From: Ga0077560 sp046330395
GTDB taxonomy: Bacteria; Actinomycetota; Thermoleophilia; Miltoncostaeales; Miltoncostaeaceae
Length of the DNA stretch: 64,000 bases
Reading direction: 5' to 3'
NCBI GenBank assembly: GCA_046330395.1
Contig: JAXLSS010000017.1
Span: forward strand, 1-64,000
In this document: piece by piece, positions 33,122 through 41,987 of the stretch
How the letters are laid out: each line of letters begins with the position of its first letter
How positions within the stretch are numbered: position 1 is the first letter of the stretch
Program-made: the position numbers and the translations under genes
The notes under the pieces: model-generated
Seen by the model: the letters and a program-made list of their open reading frames with translations, nothing else
What the model was told of the DNA's origin: nothing
Databases searched by the model: none

Positions 33122-34156
33122 GCGTCATCGCGCCGCCCCCGGCGGCCCCGCCCGGGCCGGGTCCCTCCCTGCCGCCGGAGCGCCGCGGGATGGCCCGCGA
33201 CGGCGTGCGCCTGCTGGCGGCCGGCCCCGCCGGCATCACCCACCACCGGTTCCACCGGCTGCCGCAGCTGCTGTGCCCGGGCGACCTGCTGGTGGTGAAC
33301 GTGTCGGCCACCATCCCGGCGGCGCTGGACGCCGTGCGCGACGGGCTCGCCCACCCCTGCACGTGGCCGGCGAGCACGACGACGGCACCTGGGTGGTGGA
33401 ACCGCGCGCGCCCGGCAACACCGGCCCCGCCCGCGACGGGCGCGCCGGGCAGCGCGTGCACCTGCCGGGCGGCCTGGTGCTGACGCTGACGCGGCCGTAC
33501 CCGGACGCCGGCGACGCGGCGGCGCGCCTGTGGCTGGCCCGGCCCGCCGCAGCCGTCGACCGGCTGGCGTACCTGACCCGGTGGGGCCGTCCGATCCGGT
33601 ACCCGCACGCGGCGCCCGTGCCGCTGGGTGACCTGCAGAACGTGTACGCCGCCGTGCCGGGCAGCGCGGAGATGCCCAGCGCCGGACGGCCCATCACGCC
33701 CGACGTGGTGCGCCGGCTGGTGGCGGCCGAGGTGGGCCTGCTGCCGGTGCTGCTGCACGCGGGGGTGTCCAGTCAGGAACGGCACGAGCCGCCGGCGCCG
33801 AGCGCTTCGCGGTGCCCCAGGTCACCGCCGACGCGGTGAACGCCGCACACCACCGGGGCGCGGCGGTGATCGGCGTTGGCACCACCGCGGTGCGCGCGCT
33901 GGAGGCGGCGGCGGGGCCCGGCGGCGTCCTGCGCGCCGCGCGCGGCTGGACCGACCTGTACCTCACCCACGAACGCCCCGCCATGGCGGTGACGGGGGTG
34001 CTGTCGGGGCTGCACCCGCCCGAGGCCACGCACCTGCACCTGCTGGAGGCCGTGGTGGGCGCCGACCTGGTGGACGAGGCGTACCTGCAGGCCGGCGCCC
34101 GCGGCTACCTGCACCACGAGTTCGGCGACTCCATGCTGCTGCGGCGCATGCCGTGA
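33118..34156 (+). pseudogene. queA: QueA-like S-adenosylmethionine:tRNA ribosyltransferase-isomerase, two apparent frameshifts
   Basis: Reconstructed to 346 residues, a usual QueA length. Recognisable parts are FHRLPQLLCPGDLLVVNVSATIPAAL, DLQNVYAAVPGSAEMPSAGRPITPDVVRRL, VIGVGTTAVRALEAAA, WTDLYLTHERP, THLHLLEAVVGADLVDEAYLQA. Two missing bases explain the breaks, one in a C run near 33357 and one near 33790; 1039 plus 2 bases gives exactly 347 codons. Compared with textbook QueA, the substrate-loop segments are divergent, and no other queuosine gene is present nearby. Translationally coupled to a SoxR-linked SDR gene. Role in tRNA modification is therefore uncertain. Confidence 0.75.
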
Positions 34157-34181
34157 GCGATGGAGGCGCCGGCGGGGGCCG

Positions 34182-35516
34182 TCAGCGGCGCAGGATGGCC
34201 TGCTCGGCCGCCAGCGCCTCCATCAGGCGGGCCATGGCGTCGGCCACCACCGGGTCGAACTGGCTGCCCCGGCCGTCGCGGATGCGCTGGGCGGCCTCCT
34301 CGGTGGTGAGCCCCTTGCGGTAGGGACGGTCCGTGGTCATGGCGTCCCAGGCGTCGGCCACGGACATCACGCGGGCGCCGTCCGGGATGTCGGTGCCCTT
34401 GAGCGCATCCGGGTACCCGCGTCCGTCCCAGCGCTCGTGGTGACCCCGCACCCAGTCGGTCTGCTCGTCGCTGAGGACGTCGGCCACGATCTGCGCGCCC
34501 AGGGCCGGGTGCTCCTCGATGACCCGGCGCTCATCCTCCGCCAGCGGCCCCTCCTTGAGCAGCACCGCGTCGGGCACGCCGATCTTGCCCACGTCGTGCA
34601 CCAGGGCGGCCTCGCGCAGGGCCACGATGCGCTCCACCGGCCAGCGCAGCACCGTCGCCAGCTGCACGGCCAGGTCGGCCACGCGGTCGGAGTGCTGGCG
34701 GGTGTACGGATCGCGCGCGTCCACCGCCCGCGCCAGCACCCGCATCGCGCTCAGCGCTTGCGCTCGCGTGAGCTGGGAGGCCCGCTCCTCGGCGGACAGC
34801 GCCTGCACCTGGGTGGAGTACCGCTGCACCATGTCCCGCCCGCTGACCTTGGCCCAGTACAGCGCCCCGTGGGCGAGCTTCTGCAGCTCCGCCACGCCGT
34901 GCGCCTGCCGCAGGTCGCACACCCCCGCGCTGACGGTGATGCCGCGCAGGCCGGCGATGGGCTGCTCGCGCACCGCCAGGCGCACGCGCTCGGCCGCGGC
35001 CCAGGCGTCGCCGTCGTCGAGCCCGGTCAGCACCCAGGCGAACCGTTCGCCCCCCACGCGGCCCAGCAGGTCCCCGTCGCGGGCCTGAGAGCCGATGCGC
35101 CGCGCGATCTCCTGCAGCACGCGGTCGCCCTGCAGATGGGTGTGGGCGTCGTTGACCGCCTTGAAGTTGTCGATGTCGAACTCCACCAGGCTCAGCGCCG
35201 TGCGATCGGCCTCGGCGCGCGCCACGGCTTGGGCCAGCCGCTCGTGGAAGGCCCGGTGGGTGAGCAGGCCGGTGAGGGCGTCGCGCGCCGGCACCGGGTC
35301 CCTGGGGCCCCGCCCCGGCCGCAGGCGCCCGGGGATGCCCGTGATGGCCACGGCGGCAGCGGCGGCCGCCACGGCCACCGCCGGGCCCGGCAGGTGCCAC
35401 ACGGTGGCCCCCGCGGCCAGCGTCGCGATGGATGCCATGCCCATGGCGCCGCGGATGGCGCGGGGGACGCAGGATCGCAGCCGGGCGGGGGCCGGACGTT
35501 CACCCGAGACGGTCAT
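34182..35516 (-). CDS. Membrane protein with degenerate GGDEF and HD-GYP phosphodiesterase domains
   Basis: 444 residues. One or two N-terminal helices, then a GGDEF domain (residues about 95-230) with FDIDNFKAVNDAHTHLQGDRVLQEI but GGERF at the active site, so diguanylate cyclase activity is unlikely. The allosteric I-site RDGD is kept five residues before it. The HD-GYP domain (about 265-430) has LVHDVGKIGVPDAVLL and GHHERWDGRGYPDALKG, the metal-binding His-Asp and GYP motifs of c-di-GMP phosphodiesterases. The start is ATG at 35516. It is likely a c-di-GMP-binding regulator that hydrolyses c-di-GMP. Divergent from the ABC importer genes. Confidence 0.88.
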   Translation of the reverse strand: MTVSGERPAPARLRSCVPRAIRGAMGMASIATLAAGATVWHLPGPAVAVAAAAAAVAITGIPGRLRPGRGPRDPVPARDALTGLLTHRAFHERLAQAVARAEADRTALSLVEFDIDNFKAVNDAHTHLQGDRVLQEIARRIGSQARDGDLLGRVGGERFAWVLTGLDDGDAWAAAERVRLAVREQPIAGLRGITVSAGVCDLRQAHGVAELQKLAHGALYWAKVSGRDMVQRYSTQVQALSAEERASQLTRAQALSAMRVLARAVDARDPYTRQHSDRVADLAVQLATVLRWPVERIVALREAALVHDVGKIGVPDAVLLKEGPLAEDERRVIEEHPALGAQIVADVLSDEQTDWVRGHHERWDGRGYPDALKGTDIPDGARVMSVADAWDAMTTDRPYRKGLTTEEAAQRIRDGRGSQFDPVVADAMARLMEALAAEQAILRR

Positions 35517-35703
35517 GACGGAACTATCGGTTTTGCGCAGGGTCAACCTGACGGCTGAGCCGTTCGGCCCATGGGAACACCCAACTGGTCGGCCCATCGT
35601 CCCAAATGTCACTGCCCAGATGGGACAATTGTCCGTCCGGGGCGTCAAACGACCGGGTGCAATGTGTGTCCTCTGGCGCGATGGGGACCTTGGTGGGAAT
35701 GTG

Positions 35704-36747
35704 ATGCGCCAGAGTTACAGGGCCCCACGAAAGGACTCACCCCACGCCTCCCATGTCCGCCCACGCGCCGGAGCGACGGTTCTGAGCACCGCGCCGGTCA
35801 TCGAACCCGGAGACCTGCCCGTCGTGCCCCTGCCGGGCGTGAAGGCCCGCAGCCCGTGGCAGCTGTTCATCCTGCGGTTTCGGCGGGACCGCCTGGCGTT
35901 GGCTTCCCTGGTGTTCATCGGATTCCTGGTGCTGCTGGCGTTCGCCGCACCGCTGGTGGCGAGCATCACCGGGCACGGGCCGAACTTCCTGGACGAGAAC
36001 ATGACCGACGCGTTCGGCCTGCCGAAGGGGCCCAACGGGTCGTACTGGTTCGGCGCCGACTCGGCGGGACGGGACGTGCTGGTGCGCATCGCCTACGGCA
36101 CGCGCGTGTCGCTGGTCGTGGGCGTGGCCGCCACCGCAATCGCCGTGGTGCTGGGCGTGACGCTGGGCCTGCTGGCGGGCTACTTCGGCGGCGTCATCGA
36201 CACGATCATCTCGCGCACCGCCGACGTGGTGCTGTCGCTGCCGCTGCTGCTGTTCGCCATCGGCATCGTCACCGCGTGCGGCTCGTCGCGTGACGGGTGC
36301 CTGGCCGGGCTGGTGCAGCCGGGGCTGATGCTGGTGATCATCATCATCGCCCTGTTCAGCTGGCCGGCCGTGTGCAAGATCGTGCGGGGATCGGTGCTGT
36401 CGCTGCGAGAACGGGAGTTCATCGAGGCCAGCAGATCCGTGGGCGCCAGCAACCGCACCATCATGTTCCGGGAGATCCTCCCCAACCTGATCTCCGTGAT
36501 CATCGTGTACGCCTCGCTGCTGGTGCCGCAGAACATCCTGTTCGAGGCGTACCTGTCGTTCCTGGGCCTCGGTGTGCCCGACTCCACGCCATCGTGGGGT
36601 CGGATGATCTCCGACGCCTCCGAGATTTACGACGTCGCATGGTGGTTGATGCTGTTCCCCGGCATCTTCCTGTTGCTGACCGTGCTGGCGTTCAACCTGC
36701 TGGGGGATGGGCTGCGCGACGCGCTCGATCCGAAAGCTGATCGATGA
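35704..36747 (+). CDS. Peptide-type ABC importer permease (OppC/DppC-like)
   Basis: About 347 residues. N-terminal helix LALASLVFIGFLVLLAFAAPLV, a periplasmic loop with GTDSAGRD-type sequence (FGADSAGRDVLVRIAYGTRVSL), then the binding-protein-dependent transport domain with the EAA loop SLREREFIEASRSVGASNRTIMFREILPN. This is the OppC-type pattern. The ATG at 35704 is the best in-frame start but has no clear ribosome binding site, and the first 45 residues look poorly conserved, so the true start could be later. It begins a five-gene importer set (permease, binding protein, permease, ATPase, ATPase). Confidence 0.88.
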   Translation: MRQSYRAPRKDSPHASHVRPRAGATVLSTAPVIEPGDLPVVPLPGVKARSPWQLFILRFRRDRLALASLVFIGFLVLLAFAAPLVASITGHGPNFLDENMTDAFGLPKGPNGSYWFGADSAGRDVLVRIAYGTRVSLVVGVAATAIAVVLGVTLGLLAGYFGGVIDTIISRTADVVLSLPLLLFAIGIVTACGSSRDGCLAGLVQPGLMLVIIIIALFSWPAVCKIVRGSVLSLREREFIEASRSVGASNRTIMFREILPNLISVIIVYASLLVPQNILFEAYLSFLGLGVPDSTPSWGRMISDASEIYDVAWWLMLFPGIFLLLTVLAFNLLGDGLRDALDPKADR

Positions 36748-36766
36748 CAACCAAGGAGGAAACGTC

Positions 36767-38686
36767 ATGAGACCCCGCAAGAAGGTGGCCTGGGCGGCAG
36801 CGTCCGGGGCACTTGTCGTGGCGGGCTCGCTGGGACTCGCGGCGTGCGGGGGCAGTAGCTCCAGCGGCAGCAAGACCAACTCGAGCAACGCCAGCAGTGC
36901 CATCGGCTTCGGCCAGCCCTTCAGCAACAACCCGCAGAAGGGCGGCACCTACCGGGTCGGCACCACCGACTTCGGCTTCAACGGCGGCTTCGACCCGTCG
37001 GGTGAATACCTCGCCTGGGCGCAGACGCTGTATCAGAACCTCCTGCTGCGCGGCCTCACGGGCTTCAAGCACGTGCTGGGCAACGAGGGCAACCAGGTGG
37101 TCGCGGACGCGGCGGAGTCCATCCCCACGCCCACCGACGGCGGCAAGACCTGGACCTTCAAGATCAAGCCGGGCATCAAGTTCGGCCCGCCGGTGAACCG
37201 CGAGGTCACCTCGAAGGACTACTACACGGCCTTCGAGCGGATCGGGACCAAGTCGGTGGTGGCCCAGTACGGGTTCTACTACAACGACATCGTGGGCATG
37301 AAGGCTTTCGAGGACGGGAAGGCCAAGACGATCTCGGGCATCACCATGCCCGACGCGCACACGATCGTGTTCAAGACCACGAAGGCGATCGGTGACTTCC
37401 CGCAGCGGCTCAGCATGGGTGCGGCCACGCCGTTCCCGGCCGAGGTGGCCAACTGCTTCAAGAAGGTGGGCGAGTACGGCCGCTACATCATTTCCAGCGG
37501 TCCCTACATGATCAAGGGCAGCGACAAGCTCAACATCAAGAGCTGCGCCACCATGAAGCCCATCTCCGGGTTCAACCCCAGCAAGGAACTGGACTTCGTC
37601 CGGAACCCCAACTACGACCCGGCCACCGACAGCGCCGACATGCGTCAGAGCTTCCCGGACGCGTTCACGTTCACGGTGGACTCCAACGAGAAGGACATCT
37701 TCGACAAGGTCCAGGCGGGCCAGTTCGACGACTCGGTGGACGCCGTTCCCCCGGACGTCGCCCGCACCTACGCGACCGACAGCACCAAGAAGAACCTGCT
37801 GCAGTCGCACGCGGACGACAGCACCAACTACATCTACATGAACATGTCCGAGGCGCCGTTCGATGACGTCCACGTCCGCAAGGCCGTGAACTGGATCATC
37901 AACCGCACCGCGCTGCGCAAGGCGTGGGGCGGCCCGCTGTACGGCACGCTGGGCTCGCACATCGTGCCGCCCGCCGTCTACGGCGACGGGGCCGGCGACA
38001 TCAACAGCTACGACCCGTACAGCACGCCCAACCAGGCGGGCGACGCCACGAAGGCCGCGGCCGAGATGAAGCTGAGCGCCTACGACACCAACAAGGACGG
38101 CAAGTGTGACGTTGCCGCCTGCAACAACGTGATCTTCCTGAACCGGTCCATCGACCCGTTCGTGAAGATGACCCCGCTGATCCGCGACGCGCTGGCCAAG
38201 CTGGGGATCAACCTCAAGGTGCGTGAGCTGCCCACCGGGCCGGCCTACGAGACCAGCGGCGTGGTGGCCAACCGCATCCAGATCGGGTCCAACGCCCGCT
38301 GGGGCAAGGACTACGCCGACCCGTCAACGTTCTTCGACCCGTTGTTCACGGGCAAGAACATCATCCCGACGGGCAACAGCAACTACGCCCTCACGGGTCT
38401 CACGGCGGCGCAGGCCAAGACGCTGAAGATCCCGTACCCCAAGGGTGGGGTGCCCAACTTCGACGCGGACATCGCCAAGTGCGACGCGACGACGGGCACC
38501 GACCGCACCGCGTGTTTCGTCGCGCTGGACAAGAAGGTCAGCGAGACGGCGGCACCGTGGGCGGTGTACGAGTTCGGCGCCAACACCGACCTGCTGAGCA
38601 CTGCGGTCACGGCGTGGAACCTGGACCAGAGCAACGGTGAGACGGCCTACGCGCACGTCGCCGTGGACCCGTCCAAGCAGAAGTAG
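36767..38686 (+). CDS. ABC importer substrate-binding lipoprotein (peptide/oligopeptide type)
   Basis: 639 residues, family SBP_bac_5. AAGGAGGA precedes the ATG. A signal peptide with lipobox (GSLGLAACGG) gives a diacylated Cys. After a Ser/Asn-rich linker come GGTYRVGTTDFGFNGGFDPS, WTFKIKPGIKFGPPVNREVTSKDYYTAFER, and FDDVHVRKAVNWIINR, the cluster-C peptide-binding signatures. C-terminal Cys residues at CDVAACNN and CDATTGTDRTACF could form disulphides in the mature protein. Lies 19 bases after the first permease gene; a strong hairpin follows, probably to set its level apart from downstream genes. Confidence 0.94.
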   Translation: MRPRKKVAWAAASGALVVAGSLGLAACGGSSSSGSKTNSSNASSAIGFGQPFSNNPQKGGTYRVGTTDFGFNGGFDPSGEYLAWAQTLYQNLLLRGLTGFKHVLGNEGNQVVADAAESIPTPTDGGKTWTFKIKPGIKFGPPVNREVTSKDYYTAFERIGTKSVVAQYGFYYNDIVGMKAFEDGKAKTISGITMPDAHTIVFKTTKAIGDFPQRLSMGAATPFPAEVANCFKKVGEYGRYIISSGPYMIKGSDKLNIKSCATMKPISGFNPSKELDFVRNPNYDPATDSADMRQSFPDAFTFTVDSNEKDIFDKVQAGQFDDSVDAVPPDVARTYATDSTKKNLLQSHADDSTNYIYMNMSEAPFDDVHVRKAVNWIINRTALRKAWGGPLYGTLGSHIVPPAVYGDGAGDINSYDPYSTPNQAGDATKAAAEMKLSAYDTNKDGKCDVAACNNVIFLNRSIDPFVKMTPLIRDALAKLGINLKVRELPTGPAYETSGVVANRIQIGSNARWGKDYADPSTFFDPLFTGKNIIPTGNSNYALTGLTAAQAKTLKIPYPKGGVPNFDADIAKCDATTGTDRTACFVALDKKVSETAAPWAVYEFGANTDLLSTAVTAWNLDQSNGETAYAHVAVDPSKQK

Positions 38687-38697
38687 CACCGATCACG

Positions 38698-38727
38698 TCA
38701 CGGTGGGGGCTCCGGCCCCCACCGTGA
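38698..38727 (+). terminator. Intra-operon hairpin between binding protein and permease
   Basis: TCACGGTGGGGGC, loop TCCG, GCCCCCACCGTGA: a perfect 13-bp stem starting nine bases after the binding-protein stop. Such structures let the binding protein mRNA accumulate over that of the membrane and ATPase subunits, by partial termination or 3'-end protection. Confidence 0.7.
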
Positions 38728-38749
38728 ATGTTCTTCCGAGGGAGCTGGG

Positions 38750-39715
38750 ATGGGCCGTTACATCATCAGACGACTGCTATGGACCGTGCTCGTGGTCGTG
38801 GTCGTCACCATGCTCACCTTCGTGATCTTCTTCGTGATGCCGAAGGGCGACCCGGCCACGCGGTTCGCGGGCAAGTCCCCCACCCCGGAGCTGGTGGCCG
38901 AGGTGAAGGCGTCACTGGGGCTCAACCACAGCGTCCCCGAGCAATACTGGCTGTTTGTGAAGCACCTGGCCACCGGCGATCAATACGGCTGGCCGGGCTT
39001 CGGGAAGTCGTTCCAGAACAAACAGGCAATATTGCCCGAGCTGAAGCAGCGGGCGCAGGTGACCGGCACGCTCATCATCGGCGGCGCGCTCCTCTGGCTG
39101 GCCATGGGCATCCCGGTGGGGGTGATCTCCGCGCTGAAACGCGGCACCCTCTGGGACCGAATATCCATGGGCACGGCACTGTTCTTCGTGTCGGCCCCCG
39201 TCTTCTGGCTCGGACTGCTGTTCCTCTTCATCTTCTGGAAGAAGTTCGGCCTGCCGTTCGAGACCGGCTACGTGGGCTTCACCACCAACCCGCTCACCTG
39301 GTTCAACCACCTGTTCCTGCCCTGGATGGTGCTGGCGCTGCTGTACGCCGCCATCTACGCCCGCGTGGTGCGGGGCAACATGATCGACGTGATGAGCGAG
39401 GACTACGTGCGCACCGCGCGGGCCAAGGGCCTTCCGGAGCGCCAGGTGGTGGTCAAGCACGAGCTGCGATCGGGCATCACCCCCGTGGTGACCATGCTGG
39501 CCATGGACCTGGGGCTGCTGGTGGGCGGCACCATCGTCACCGAGACGGTGTTCAACCTGCAGGGTCTGGGGAACTGGATGCTGATCGCCGCGCAGACCAA
39601 CGACCTGCCCGTGACCGTGGCGGTGACGGTGCTGGCGGCCTCCGCGGTGAGCATCCTGGCCCTGGTGGCCGACGTCCTCTACGCCTTCCTCGACCCGCGG
39701 GTGCGACACAGATGA
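38750..39715 (+). CDS. Peptide-type ABC importer permease (OppB/DppB-like)
   Basis: 321 residues. It starts MGRYIIRRLLWTVLVVVVVTMLTFVIFFVMP, the usual OppB-type first helix, followed by a periplasmic domain and helices ending with the EAA loop EDYVRTARAKGLPERQVVVKHELR and GTIVTETVFNLQGLGNWMLIAA. GAGGGAG precedes the ATG. The TGA overlaps the ATG of the first ATPase gene. Confidence 0.94.
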   Translation: MGRYIIRRLLWTVLVVVVVTMLTFVIFFVMPKGDPATRFAGKSPTPELVAEVKASLGLNHSVPEQYWLFVKHLATGDQYGWPGFGKSFQNKQAILPELKQRAQVTGTLIIGGALLWLAMGIPVGVISALKRGTLWDRISMGTALFFVSAPVFWLGLLFLFIFWKKFGLPFETGYVGFTTNPLTWFNHLFLPWMVLALLYAAIYARVVRGNMIDVMSEDYVRTARAKGLPERQVVVKHELRSGITPVVTMLAMDLGLLVGGTIVTETVFNLQGLGNWMLIAAQTNDLPVTVAVTVLAASAVSILALVADVLYAFLDPRVRHR

Positions 39716-40731
39716 GCGAGACGCTGCTGGAGGTGCGCGACCTGCGCGTGCACTTCCCCACCCCCGACGGCGTGGTGAAGGCGGTGGACGGGTCCTCGTT
39801 CACCATCGAGCGCGGCCGCACCCTGGGCGTGGTGGGCGAGTCCGGCTCCGGCAAGAGCATCACGTTCATGACCGTGATGGGGCTCATCAGCAGCAAGTCG
39901 GCGCACATTAGCGGCGAGGTGCTGTTCGAGGGCGTCGATCTGCTGCAGGCCACGCCGGAGGAGCTGCGGCGCATCCGGGGCGAGAAGATCGGGATGATCT
40001 TCCAGGACCCCATGACCTCCATGCACCCCATGTACCGGGTGGGTGACCAGATCTCCGAGGCCATCCGGGCGCACCGCCAGGTGGGCAAGGACGAGGCGGC
40101 CCGCCGCGCCGTGGAGGCGCTGAAGCTGGTGGGCATCCCGGCCCCCGAGCAGCGCGCCCGGCAGTACCCGCACGAGTTCAGCGGCGGCATGCGCCAGCGG
40201 GCCATGATCGCCATGGCGCTGGTGCTGGACCCCGATCTGCTCATCGCCGACGAGCCCACCACGGCGCTGGACGTGACCGTGCAGGCGCAGATCCTGGAGG
40301 TCATCGATGAGCTCAAGCAGCGCCTCAACATCGGGGTGGCGCTGATCAGCCACTCGCTGGCCACGGTGGCCGACGTGTCGCAGGACGTCATGGTGATGTA
40401 CGCCGGGCGGCCCATCGAGCAGGGCACCCGCGACCAGGTGTTCAGCCGGCCCCTGCACCCCTACACGTGGGGCCTGCTCAACTCGGTGCCCCGCGTGGAC
40501 CGCCGCGTGGAGCGGCTGGTGCCCATCGAGGGCTCGCCGCCGTCGCTGATCCACCTGCCCTCCGGCTGCGCGTTCCACCCCCGGTGCCCGCACCGCTTCG
40601 CGGCCTGCACGGAGACCGTGCCCGAGCTGAAGGACCGCGGCGCCGGGCACCCGGACGCGTGCCTGCTCACCGCCGACGAGAAGACCCGGATCTGGCGGGA
40701 GCGCCAGGAGGCCCAGGAGCAGGTGGCATGA
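39712..40731 (+). CDS. Peptide-type ABC importer ATPase (OppD/DppD-like)
   Basis: 339 residues. Walker A GESGSGKS, Q-loop IFQDPMTSMHP, signature FSGGMRQRAMIAMAL, Walker B DLLIADEPTTALDV, and H-loop ALISHS. The C-terminal oligopeptide-transporter extension (SGCAFHPRCPHRFAAC) carries the Cys set that may bind an iron-sulphur cluster in DppD relatives. Coupled to the permease before it and the second ATPase after it. Confidence 0.95.
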   Translation: MSETLLEVRDLRVHFPTPDGVVKAVDGSSFTIERGRTLGVVGESGSGKSITFMTVMGLISSKSAHISGEVLFEGVDLLQATPEELRRIRGEKIGMIFQDPMTSMHPMYRVGDQISEAIRAHRQVGKDEAARRAVEALKLVGIPAPEQRARQYPHEFSGGMRQRAMIAMALVLDPDLLIADEPTTALDVTVQAQILEVIDELKQRLNIGVALISHSLATVADVSQDVMVMYAGRPIEQGTRDQVFSRPLHPYTWGLLNSVPRVDRRVERLVPIEGSPPSLIHLPSGCAFHPRCPHRFAACTETVPELKDRGAGHPDACLLTADEKTRIWRERQEAQEQVA

Positions 40732-41849
40732 GCACCGAGCCGCTGACCCCGCCCGGTCCCACCTCGCCCAACGGCGTGGAGCCGCTGGTGAGCGTGGATC
40801 ACATGGTGAAGCGCTTCCCCATCACGCGGGGCATCATCTTCCAGAAGACCATCGGCCACGTCCACGCGGTGGAGGACGTGAGCTTCCACATCAACCCGGG
40901 CGAGACCCTGGGGCTGGTGGGCGAGTCCGGCTGCGGCAAGTCCACCACCGCGCGGGTGATGGCCCGCCTGCTGGAGCCCACATCCGGGCACATCACCTTC
41001 GACGGCCAGGACATCACGCACCTGAGCGGCCGCGCGATGCAAAGCGTGCGCGGCAAGGTGCAGATGGTGTTCCAGGACCCGTACGCCTCGCTCAACCCCC
41101 GCCAGAGCGTGGGGCAGATCATCGGCGCGCCGCTGCGCATCCACGACGTGCCGGGCGACCGGCGCGCCCGCGTGCAGGAGCTGATGGAGCGCACCGGGCT
41201 CAACCCGGAGCACTACAACCGCTACCCGCACGAGTTCAGCGGCGGGCAGCGGCAGCGCATCGGCATCGCCCGGGCGCTGGCGCTCAACCCCAAGCTGATC
41301 GTGTGCGACGAGCCCGTGTCGGCCCTGGACGTGTCGATCCAGGCGCAGGTGCTGGCCCTGCTGGAGGACCTGCAGGCCGAGCATTCGCTGACCTACCTGT
41401 TCATCTCGCACGACCTGGGCGTGGTGCGGCACGTGTCCGACCGCGTGGCCGTGATGTACCTGGGGCGCCTGGTGGAGCTGGCCGACCGCGACGAGCTGTA
41501 CGAGCACCCGCGGCACCCGTACACCGCCGCCCTCATCTCGGCGGTGCCGCGCGGCACCGGCGAGGGCACCGCCAACCGCATCGTGTTGCAGGGCGACGTG
41601 CCCTCCCCCGCCAACCCGCCCACGGGCTGCCCGTTCCACCCCAGGTGCCCGAAGGCGCGCCTCATCTCCGGCGACCCCAACGTGATCCCGGAGAACTGCG
41701 TCGCCGAGATGCCACCGTTGACGGACGTGGCGCCGGGTCATCAGGCGGCGTGCTGGTATCCGCTGCAGACGGGCGACGACCTGGCGGGTGCGGCGCAGAC
41801 GATGGCGCCGGAGGTCGTTGAGCAGGCCCTGGAGGCGTCCACGGAGTAG
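40728..41849 (+). CDS. Peptide-type ABC importer ATPase (OppF/DppF-like)
   Basis: 373 residues. Walker A GESGCGKST, Q-loop VFQDPYASLNPRQ, signature FSGGQRQRIGIARAL, Walker B KLIVCDEPVSALDV, H-loop FISHDLG, and the C-terminal FHPRCPKARLISG extension. A 20-residue Pro-rich leader precedes the nucleotide-binding domain. ATGA overlap with the previous gene. The composite repeat copy B begins about 16 bases after its stop. The importer order (permease C, binding protein, permease B, two ATPases) is unusual; binding protein first is more common. Confidence 0.95.
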   Translation: MSTEPLTPPGPTSPNGVEPLVSVDHMVKRFPITRGIIFQKTIGHVHAVEDVSFHINPGETLGLVGESGCGKSTTARVMARLLEPTSGHITFDGQDITHLSGRAMQSVRGKVQMVFQDPYASLNPRQSVGQIIGAPLRIHDVPGDRRARVQELMERTGLNPEHYNRYPHEFSGGQRQRIGIARALALNPKLIVCDEPVSALDVSIQAQVLALLEDLQAEHSLTYLFISHDLGVVRHVSDRVAVMYLGRLVELADRDELYEHPRHPYTAALISAVPRGTGEGTANRIVLQGDVPSPANPPTGCPFHPRCPKARLISGDPNVIPENCVAEMPPLTDVAPGHQAACWYPLQTGDDLAGAAQTMAPEVVEQALEASTE

Positions 41850-41880
41850 GAGCGACGGGATCATGCGCCTCTGGAGAAAG

Positions 41881-41904
41881 GCGCCCCGTGCAGGGCATGG
41901 GCGC
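41881..41904 (+). repeat. Repeat module B1, main hairpin
   Basis: GCGCCCC-GTGC, loop AGG, GCAT-GGGCGC, followed by ATTGAA and a second stem ACGGG/CCCGT. The G-U wobble in the inner stem again needs plus-strand transcription, the direction leading out of the importer operon. Confidence 0.75.
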
Positions 41905-41962
41905 ATTGAAACGGGCGCATGCTCCCGTTGCTCCGTGAGGGCGCCGCGCCGCAAGAAGAAGA

Positions 41963-41987
41963 GCGCCCCGTGCATCCGCATGGGCGC
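41963..41987 (+). repeat. Repeat module B2, main hairpin
   Basis: GCGCCCC-GTGC, loop ATCC, GCAT-GGGCGC, then ATTGAA and GGCG-GATG-CGCC. Loop length and sequence differ from the other three copies while the stem is kept, as expected when structure rather than coding is conserved. Confidence 0.75.

Noticed and set aside
38687..38749. Rho-independent terminator ending the importer operon
   Set aside because: The downstream permease and ATPases clearly belong to the same importer and have only ribosome binding sites between them; partial attenuation fits better.
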